Below are positions 58,348 to 64,000 of a DNA stretch of 64,000 nucleotides, piece after piece. Made by a program: the position numbers and the translations under genes. Each line of letters opens with the position of its first letter. Position 1 is the stretch's first letter. The notes under the pieces were generated by a model. That model was not told the DNA's origin, did no database searches, and saw only the letters and a list, made by a program, of their open reading frames with translations. This DNA comes from Aureimonas sp. AU4 (GTDB taxonomy: Bacteria > Pseudomonadota > Alphaproteobacteria > Rhizobiales > Rhizobiaceae). The stretch covers positions 1 to 64,000 of the forward strand of contig NZ_BBWK01000040.1 of assembly GCF_001463765.1 (NCBI RefSeq). The letters run 5' to 3'.

Positions 58348-59045
58348 GAGTTGACCCCCGGACACAGCCTGACTTGAGGATTGGCGGCGCCCGTTCCCGA
58401 CAGAACGATGCGCGATGCGTTGCGCGGCAGGAACCAGCTCGATTCCGCCATGGTGGTCGTCAGCGAGCCCGCCAGCCCCCCGAGGAAATTGCTGGTTCCC
58501 GCGAGATAGGGGGCGTAGGGCAGCGTGGCGCGCACGAAGAGCACGCTGCCCGAGCCGTAGAGTTCGCTCGGGATCGTCTCGCTCGTCGGCGCGACCGCGG
58601 CGCCGGACGGGATCTTGCCGCAGGCGACGGGCGACTGGCCGACGCTCCAGGCGACGTTGCCCTCGTATTCGCAGGCGGTCTGGCAGGCGCTGTCGCGCTT
58701 GGTGAAGGCGATGCTGGTGATCGTCACCGACAGGGCGTCGCTCCAGCCGCCGCGCCCGAGCCGCTCGGCCGTCCGCAGGGCCTCGGGCGCGATCAGCGGC
58801 GCCGCGCTCCAGATGCGCTGGACGTCACCGGCCTGCGCCGAGGCGGGCAGCTGCGAGGCCATCTGGCCGATCATGCTGACCGTGCGCACGACCTGATTGT
58901 TGGTCTGGATGTACTTGCTGATCTCGAACGTGCCGAGGAGCAGCACCAGGAGCACGGGAAGAATGAAGGCGAACTCGATGGCGGCCACGCCCCGCTCGCT
59001 CGCGCCGAACGCCATCAGGAGGGAACGCAAGGGGGAACGGCTCAC
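58344..59045 (-). CDS. TadE-like pilus protein (second triad, middle gene)
   Basis: A 233-residue protein with the TadE-type helix in SERGVAAIEFAFILPVLLVLLLGTFEI. The GTG at 59,045 overlaps the upstream stop (GTGA), so coupling is likely; the frame stays open far upstream without similarity. The late region contains cysteines that may form disulfides in the periplasm. Confidence 0.8.
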   Translation of the reverse strand: MSRSPLRSLLMAFGASERGVAAIEFAFILPVLLVLLLGTFEISKYIQTNNQVVRTVSMIGQMASQLPASAQAGDVQRIWSAAPLIAPEALRTAERLGRGGWSDALSVTITSIAFTKRDSACQTACEYEGNVAWSVGQSPVACGKIPSGAAVAPTSETIPSELYGSGSVLFVRATLPYAPYLAGTSNFLGGLAGSLTTTMAESSWFLPRNASRIVLSGTGAANPQVRLCPGVNS

Positions 59046-59599
59046 TGGCACGGCCCCGTCTGCTGGGCGTCCACCGGCTCGTTGCGCCAGGCGGCGAAGG
59101 ACTGGAGCATGGTGACGCGCTCGCCCGCATAGGTCGTGAACATGCCGTCCGGCAGGAGCGCGGAGAGGAGGGGCGGCTGCGGATAGGATACGCGCAGGAA
59201 CATGTACTGCCCCGTCGATCCGATGCAGAAGCGGTTGCCGGACAGCGAGCCGACCGCGACCCCGCTCCAGGTGTTGCCGTCGAACGAGGAGCTGGCAGCC
59301 GGCAGGATGCCGACGTCGACGATCACGCGCGAGCAGTCCAGGAAGGAGCCAAGCGCCGGGCACAGGCGGTTGTCGCGGAACTTCTGCGCCGTGTCGTCCT
59401 GGGCCTGCTGGGCGACGCCGAGCTGCATGGCGCGAGAGGCCACGACCGTCGCATCGTCCAGACGGTGCTGCAGGAACAGGAGCCGCGCCACCTCGAAATG
59501 ACCGAGAAGAAGCAGGAAGAACACCGAGCCGAGCAGGGCGAACTCGATGGCCGCGGTCCCCGACGCATTCCCGGCGAAGATGGATATTTTCCGCGTCAC
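59042..59599 (-). CDS. TadE-like pilus protein (second triad, first gene)
   Basis: A 185-residue protein starting at a GTG with a GAGGG site upstream. The TadE-type segment is ASGTAAIEFALLGSVFFLLLLGHFEVARL. It is the first gene of the second triad. A CtrA-like box lies 60-75 bp upstream. Confidence 0.8.
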   Translation of the reverse strand: MTRKISIFAGNASGTAAIEFALLGSVFFLLLLGHFEVARLLFLQHRLDDATVVASRAMQLGVAQQAQDDTAQKFRDNRLCPALGSFLDCSRVIVDVGILPAASSSFDGNTWSGVAVGSLSGNRFCIGSTGQYMFLRVSYPQPPLLSALLPDGMFTTYAGERVTMLQSFAAWRNEPVDAQQTGPCQ

Positions 59600-59658
59600 G
59601 GGACCCTCGCGATCCGGCGCACCTGCTTCGGATCACGCAGAACGTTGCATGCGGCAAC

Positions 59659-59673
59659 TTAAGGCCGCTCTAA
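59659..59673 (-). promoter_or_regulatory. CtrA-like box TTAA-N7-CTAA upstream of the second Tad triad
   Basis: TTAA at 59,659-59,662, seven bases, then CTAA at 59,670-59,673. This is one mismatch from the CtrA full site TTAA-N7-TTAA known to control pilus and cell-cycle genes in alphaproteobacteria. Confidence 0.4.
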
Positions 59674-59884
59674 TTCCAGGGTCTGTATTGCTACGGAAGA
59701 AGCAAGTCCGGACGGCACACCGGCGGGTTGTGTCGTGCTGTCCGACTGTCATCCCAGCGGGAGTTGCTTGCTCCCGTCTTCGCGGCGCGCGGCGCCCGAC
59801 GCCCGCGGCTTTGACAAGCAGGTCATCCGCGCGGAGGGATGAGCCGGGGGCGTCGCCGTCGCCCCGTCCGGCCGGGAGCAGTTC

Positions 59885-61198
59885 ATGAGTACATCCGTCT
59901 CCTTCGAGGACGCCCTCGCCCGCATCGGCGCGGGCCCCTTCCAGCGGCGTCTTCTTCTGGTGTTCGGCCTCGTCTGGGCGGCGGACGCGATGCAGGTGCT
60001 GAGCGTCGGCTTCGCCGCGCCCTCGCTGGCGGCCGAGTTCGGCCTGAGCGTGCCGCAGGCGCTGCAGGTCGGCACCGCCTTCTTCGCCGGAATGCTGGTC
60101 GGGGCGAGCCTCTTCGGGCGGCTCGCCGACCGGATCGGGCGGCGGCGCGTCCTTTTCCTGACGATCGCGATCGACGCCCTGTTCGGTCTCGCCTCGGCCT
60201 TCGCGCCGGACTTCGCGTGGCTCCTCGCCTTCCGCTTCCTCACGGGGCTCGGCGTCGGCGGCACGCTGCCCGTCGACTACGCGCTGATGGCCGAGTTCCT
60301 GCCGGCCAAGGGGCGGGGCCGCTGGCTGGTCGCGCTGGAGGGCTTCTGGGCGCTCGGCACGATCGCGCTGGCGCTCGCCGCGCTCGCCGCGCCCCGTCTC
60401 TCGGATGGCCCGGCCTGGCGCACGATCTTCCTTCTCACCGCGCTTCCCGCGCTGGTGGGTCTGGCCGCGCGCTTCTTCGTGCCGGAGTCGCCGCTCTACC
60501 TCCTGCGCCGGGGCCGCGAACGGGAAGCCCGCGCCGTTCTGGAACGGCTCGCGCGCATCAACCGCTACCAGGGCGAACTGCCGGCCGTCGCCCCCGCGCC
60601 CCGAACCGCTGCCGGCGGCTCGATCCTCGGGCCGGACCTGCGGCGCCGCACGCTTCTCATCCTCCTCGTCTGGCTTCTCGTCTCGATGAGCTATTACGGC
60701 GTCTTCGTCTGGCTGCCGGTGAAGCTCGCCGCGCAGGGCTTCGGCTTCCTGCGCGGAGAGCTCTTCCTGCTCGTGGTGGCGCTGGCGCAGCTGCCGGGCT
60801 ACGCGCTGGCGGCCTACGGCGTCGAGCGCTGGGGGCGGCGACCGACGCTGGCCGGCTTCCTCGTCCTCAGCGCGGCGGGCTGCCTTCTCTATGGGCTGGA
60901 CCCTTCTGCGGCGCTCGTTGCCGCCTCGACGCTCCTCATGAGCTTCGCCCTCCTCGGCACCTGGGGGGCGCTCTACGCCTGGACGCCGGAGCTCTACCCC
61001 ACGCATCTGCGCGCGACCGGCATGGGGGCGGCGGGCGCGGTGGCGCGGCTCGGCGGGCTTCTGGCGCCCAGCCTCCTCGCGCCGCTCGCCGCGCAGAGCT
61101 TTGCGGGCGCGCTCGGCCTCTACGCGGCGTTCCTAGTGGCGGCCGCCGTGGCGGCGCTCTCGCTCAAGGCCGAAACGCGCGGCGCGGCGCTGGGTTGA
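59885..61198 (+). CDS. Major facilitator superfamily transporter
   Basis: A 437-residue 12-helix transporter of the sugar/organic-acid porter type. RLADRIGRRRVLFLT between helices 2 and 3, PESPLYLLRRGREREAR in the central loop, and ELYPTHLRATGMG near the end follow the SV2/aromatic-acid and sugar-porter subfamilies. Substrate unknown. Its last 79 bases overlap the convergent amidotransferase gene. Confidence 0.88.
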   Translation: MSTSVSFEDALARIGAGPFQRRLLLVFGLVWAADAMQVLSVGFAAPSLAAEFGLSVPQALQVGTAFFAGMLVGASLFGRLADRIGRRRVLFLTIAIDALFGLASAFAPDFAWLLAFRFLTGLGVGGTLPVDYALMAEFLPAKGRGRWLVALEGFWALGTIALALAALAAPRLSDGPAWRTIFLLTALPALVGLAARFFVPESPLYLLRRGREREARAVLERLARINRYQGELPAVAPAPRTAAGGSILGPDLRRRTLLILLVWLLVSMSYYGVFVWLPVKLAAQGFGFLRGELFLLVVALAQLPGYALAAYGVERWGRRPTLAGFLVLSAAGCLLYGLDPSAALVAASTLLMSFALLGTWGALYAWTPELYPTHLRATGMGAAGAVARLGGLLAPSLLAPLAAQSFAGALGLYAAFLVAAAVAALSLKAETRGAALG

Positions 61199-61980
61199 GC
61201 GTGGGCGCTCGGCTGAGCCAGCGGATCGAAGCGGCGCAGGCGCGCCTCGCCGTTCGCCACTTCGAGAACCGAGCCCGGCGGGATGGGCTGCCAGCCGGCC
61301 GGGTCGCAGCCGCAGGGCTCCGAGGCGACCAGCGCCGAGCCCGCTCCGAGCTTCACGTAGAGCGAGGGCGGCTGGCCGTCGCTCGCCCAGCGGAAGGCGA
61401 AGAGGCGCGTGCCGTCGGAATGGACGGCCGCAAAGCGCAGCGCCTCGTCGGGACCCCCGTTGAGGGCGAGGATCTCGCGCAGGGTCGCGGCATAGGCGCC
61501 GGCCGGATCGACTTCCGAGCCGCGGCCGAGCGCGGCCAGGAAGATCGCCTCCGAGTCGCAGGTCCCGCGCCGCTCGGCATAGAGCGCGTCGGGGATCATC
61601 GCCTCGACCTCGCGCCGCAGGCGCGGATAGTCGCCGATCTGCCCGTTGTGCATGAAGAGCTGCTTTCCCTGCGCGAAGGGATGGCAGTTGCCGGTGGAGA
61701 CCTCGCCCGAGGTCGCCGCCCGCACATGGGCGAGAAACAGCCGCGAGCGGATCTGCCGGCAGAGCGAGACGAGGTTGCGGTCGCTCCAGGCCGGCAGGAT
61801 GCCCCGGTAGAGGCCCGGCTCCTCGCGCTCGCCATACCAGCCGAGGCCGCAGCCGTCGCCGTTGACGACGGTGCGCGCCTCGCGCGCGGCCATGGACTGG
61901 GAGACCAGCGAGCCTTCCGGGTGGATCAGGAGATCCTCCAGGAAGAGGGGCTGGCCGGAATAGGCGAGAAGGCGGCACAT
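61120..61980 (-). CDS. Class II glutamine amidotransferase (YafJ-like)
   Basis: A 286-residue N-terminal nucleophile amidotransferase. The catalytic Cys is residue 2 (MCRLLAYSGQPLF) and the glutamine-binding signatures FLAHVRAATSG, NCHPFA and FMHNGQIGDY are intact. The enzyme's acceptor is unknown. Its 3' end lies within the convergent MFS gene, and the terminal Ala/Ser-rich tail falls in the overlap. Confidence 0.88.
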   Translation of the reverse strand: MCRLLAYSGQPLFLEDLLIHPEGSLVSQSMAAREARTVVNGDGCGLGWYGEREEPGLYRGILPAWSDRNLVSLCRQIRSRLFLAHVRAATSGEVSTGNCHPFAQGKQLFMHNGQIGDYPRLRREVEAMIPDALYAERRGTCDSEAIFLAALGRGSEVDPAGAYAATLREILALNGGPDEALRFAAVHSDGTRLFAFRWASDGQPPSLYVKLGAGSALVASEPCGCDPAGWQPIPPGSVLEVANGEARLRRFDPLAQPSAHAQPSAAPRVSALSESAATAAATRNAA

Positions 61981-62021
61981 GCGGGGAAGGCTCTGCGTGG
62001 GAGGCGGCGCGTCGCCCGATC

Positions 62022-62759
62022 CTATGCTGCGATGCGTTCCCCAAGCTGGCGCGGGGCCGCGAGGGGCTCGCCGAGCGCCAGCCGGATCGCGGCCTCGGCA
62101 TGGATCGTGGTGGAGTCGAAGCCGGGAAGCACCTGCTTGGCGGGATCGAGCAGAAGGCAGATCTCGGTGCAGCCGAGGATGACGCTGTCGGCGCCCTGGT
62201 CGCGGCCGCGCCGGACGACCTCCTCCATCTCTTGGCGCGACGCGTCGAGGACACGGCCGGCGCACAGCTCCTCGAAGATGACGCGGTGCACCAGCGCCCG
62301 GTCCGCCTCGTTCGGCACGATCGGGCGAAGGCCGGCGCCGGCCTCCATGCGCGCATGGTAGAAGCCGTGCTCCATCGTGTAGCGCGTGGCCAGAAGCAGC
62401 GGGCGGCTGTGGCCGGCCTCCGCGATGCGCCGTCCGGTCTCGGCCACGATGTCGACGAGCGGGATGCCGACGGCGGCCTGCACGGCGTCGGCGACGAGAT
62501 GCATCGTGTTGGTGCAGATCAGGATGCAGTCCGCGCCGGCCCGCTCCAGACCTTGCGCGCTTCGCGCCAGCATGCGGGCCGCCTCGTCCCAGCGCCCCGC
62601 TTTCTGGAGCGCCACCACGGCCGAGAAGTCGAGCGAGTGGACGAGGACGTCGGCCGAGGCGAGTCCGCCGAGACGCTCGCGCACCGCCTCGTTGAGAAGA
62701 CGATAGTAGACCGCCGTCGATTCCCAGCTCATGCCCCCGATCAGCCCGATCCGCTTCAT
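62022..62759 (-). CDS. Aspartate/glutamate racemase family protein
   Basis: A 246-residue cofactor-independent racemase. The two catalytic cysteines are C82 (CTNTMH) and C197 (GCTEI), with [14 protein letters not shown] at the N-terminus. It makes D-aspartate or D-glutamate-type amino acids. It diverges from an Lrp-type gene, its probable regulator. The ATG at 62,759 has GGAG upstream. Confidence 0.9.
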   Translation of the reverse strand: MKRIGLIGGMSWESTAVYYRLLNEAVRERLGGLASADVLVHSLDFSAVVALQKAGRWDEAARMLARSAQGLERAGADCILICTNTMHLVADAVQAAVGIPLVDIVAETGRRIAEAGHSRPLLLATRYTMEHGFYHARMEAGAGLRPIVPNEADRALVHRVIFEELCAGRVLDASRQEMEEVVRRGRDQGADSVILGCTEICLLLDPAKQVLPGFDSTTIHAEAAIRLALGEPLAAPRQLGERIAA

Positions 62760-62872
62760 CGCCCGCTCCATGGTGTTTCGATCCCGGCGGGAAGTGTGCG
62801 GGCGACGCGGGCGGCCTGGGATGCGTTCTCGGGCGAAGGAAGGGGGAACGCATGCACGCGATGAGCGCCGTT

Positions 62873-62901
62873 CGTTGCATTCGCGCCTCTATCTTGCAAC
62901 G
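62873..62901. promoter_or_regulatory. Inverted repeat CGTTGCA-N15-TGCAACG in the Lrp/racemase promoter
   Basis: Arms 62,873-62,879 and 62,895-62,901 in the 169-bp divergent region, 28 bp before the Lrp-type start. A candidate autoregulatory and racemase operator. Confidence 0.4.
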
Positions 62902-62928
62902 GTTCTCGAAACACTGCACGAACGTCCC

Positions 62929-63393
62929 ATGCTCGACGACCGCGACCATCATCTCCTTGCGCTCCTCCAGGAGGACGCCTCGACCCCCGTCGCCACCTTG
63001 GCCGAGCGGGTGAACCTGTCGCCCTCGGCCTGCTCGCGGCGCATCGCACGGCTGGAGGCCGACGGCGTGATCGCGCGGCGAACGGCCGTGCTCGACCGGC
63101 GCCGCGTCAACCTGCCGACCACGGTCTTCGTGATCGTGAAGACGTCGAGCCACGAGGCGGGCTGGCTGGAGGAGTTCCGCGCCGCCGTCCAGGCTGTGCC
63201 CGAGATCGTCGAGGTGCACCGGCTGACCGGCAACTTCGACTACATCCTCAAGGTGGTGCTGCCGGACGTCGAGACCTACGACACGATCTACAAGCGCCTC
63301 GTCTCGCGCGTCACCCTGTTCGAGATGTCGGCCTACATCTCCATGGAGACCGTGAAGCACGAGACGCGCCTGCCGACCCGCTACGCGCGCTGA
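62929..63393 (+). CDS. Lrp/AsnC family transcriptional regulator
   Basis: A 154-residue regulator with an N-terminal HTH ([35 protein letters not shown]) and a C-terminal RAM/AsnC effector domain ([29 protein letters not shown]). These proteins sense amino acids. It diverges from the racemase, suggesting control by aspartate, glutamate or a related amino acid. Confidence 0.92.
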   Translation: MLDDRDHHLLALLQEDASTPVATLAERVNLSPSACSRRIARLEADGVIARRTAVLDRRRVNLPTTVFVIVKTSSHEAGWLEEFRAAVQAVPEIVEVHRLTGNFDYILKVVLPDVETYDTIYKRLVSRVTLFEMSAYISMETVKHETRLPTRYAR

Positions 63394-63433
63394 GATCCGC
63401 GCCCCGCGCCGTGTCCGCAGGGCCACAAGCGCT

Positions 63434-63447
63434 GTTTCACGTGAAAC
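63434..63447. promoter_or_regulatory. parS-like site, perfect GTTTCACGTGAAAC
   Basis: A 14-bp palindrome with a 5' T and 3' C, 40 bp after the Lrp-type stop and in front of the DUF1402 gene. It matches parS at 15 of 16 positions. Confidence 0.65.
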
Positions 63448-63541
63448 CGGGACTACCGGCCGGGCACCGTCCTGCCCTAACCTGACCGCATTCGTCGGTT
63501 TTTCGCTGACCCGACGCTCCCGATCCACCGAAAGACGGCTC

Positions 63542-64000
63542 ATGCTCCGCCTCGCCGCGCCGCTTCTCGCGGCGCTCCTCCTGGCCTCGCCCGTCACGGC
63601 GGCGACGCCCGTCCCGCCGGGAAACCGCAATGCCGAGCAGCCCGCCGTTCCCGGTGCCTCGGGACGGCGCACGGCGGCGACGCGCTCGACCTTCGAGGCG
63701 AAGTACGGGCGGATCCACGAGCTGCTGGCCACGAGCCGCGACCTGCAGGAGAAGATCCGCGCGAGCGCGCGGCGCTACCGCATCGACCCCGTGCACATCG
63801 CGGGCGCGCTGGTGGGCGAGCACACCTACAATGTCGACGCGATGGACCGCCTCCAGACCTACTACGTCAAGGCGATGAGCTACCTGAACTCGGGGCTCGA
63901 CTTCAGCTATCGCGGCCAGACGATCGCCGGCTTCGTGGCGCGGCCGGAATTTTCGGAGTGCCGGGAAGCCGGCGACGCGGCGCTGTGGAGCTGCCGCGAG
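63542..64000 (+). CDS. DUF1402 family exported protein (3' end outside window)
   Basis: The first 153 residues of a protein of the DUF1402 family, found mostly in Hyphomicrobiales and of unknown function. It has a signal peptide (MLRLAAPLLAALLLASPVTAA), then SRDLQEKIRASARRYRIDP and VHIAGALVGEHTYNVDAMDRL, followed by LQTYYVKAMSYLNSGLDF, all typical of the family. It runs off the right edge. Confidence 0.88.
   Translation, partial: MLRLAAPLLAALLLASPVTAATPVPPGNRNAEQPAVPGASGRRTAATRSTFEAKYGRIHELLATSRDLQEKIRASARRYRIDPVHIAGALVGEHTYNVDAMDRLQTYYVKAMSYLNSGLDFSYRGQTIAGFVARPEFSECREAGDAALWSCRE

Overview
The window is GC-rich chromosomal DNA (about 70% GC by eye) from an alphaproteobacterium, most likely of the order Hyphomicrobiales (Rhizobiales). 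The evidence is a class II (CP4-like) EPSP synthase in an aroA-cmk-rpsA operon, a TIGR02300 'FYDLN' acidic protein next to tRNA-Ala, a DUF1402 protein, a DUF1476-like protein, an Omp25/Omp31-type barrel, and a rhizobial-style hslV/his/coaA/hslU neighbourhood. The genus cannot be fixed from the sequence alone. I saw no insertion sequence, phage, CRISPR array or rRNA.

Layout. 1-4.7 kb: the tail of a channel-like membrane protein, then a redox group (katG, a secreted cupredoxin, a divergent cytochrome b561) and a DedA protein. 4.9-7.8 kb: nucleoside hydrolase, aldo/keto reductase and N-formylglutamate amidohydrolase. 7.8-10.9 kb: a tadE-tadE-tadG (vWA) triad. 11.0-14.0 kb: a large secreted peptidoglycan-binding protein with eight exact 14-residue repeats, which I could not assign to any known protein. 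14.0-22 kb: GH15 hydrolase, a GMC dehydrogenase with its subunit 3 (carrying a 33-bp tandem repeat), an SDR, and two exported beta-propeller-type proteins. 22.2-28.1 kb: outer-membrane barrel, small protein, exported esterase, and a compact type III polyketide synthase / methyltransferase / flavoprotein operon. 28.4-32.7 kb: a short RNase D, a DUF1476-like gene, GNAT, small proteins, and a LuxR-type regulator beside a stand-alone copy of its DNA-binding domain.

32.9-38.3 kb: the aroA-membrane protein-cmk-rpsA operon, then TIGR02300 and tRNA-Ala(GGC). 38.5-42.3 kb: glycosyltransferase, purine nucleoside permease-type protein, K+ channel with a zinc ribbon, NnrU. 42.3-48.5 kb: hslV diverging from hisB-DUF2628-hisH-hisA, a Uma2 endonuclease gene, then hisF-hisE-coaA. 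48.6-54.4 kb: chemotaxis receptor, opgG, a LuxR solo and hslU. 54.4-64 kb: hybrid histidine kinase, a second tadE-tadE-tadG triad, MFS transporter, class II glutamine amidotransferase, Asp/Glu racemase diverging from an Lrp regulator, and a DUF1402 protein cut by the window end.

How it fits together. Much of the window is conserved housekeeping: histidine synthesis, the shikimate/CMP kinase/S1 operon, the HslUV protease and CoA synthesis. Accessory modules sit between these blocks. Three perfect and one near-perfect copy of the parS-like palindrome GTTTCACGTGAAAC are spread over the window, which fits an origin-proximal segregation region. The least explained items are the 14-residue-repeat protein, the paired Tad triads, the palindrome cluster between hslV and hisB, and the LuxR/stand-alone HTH pair with a nearby 16-bp palindrome.
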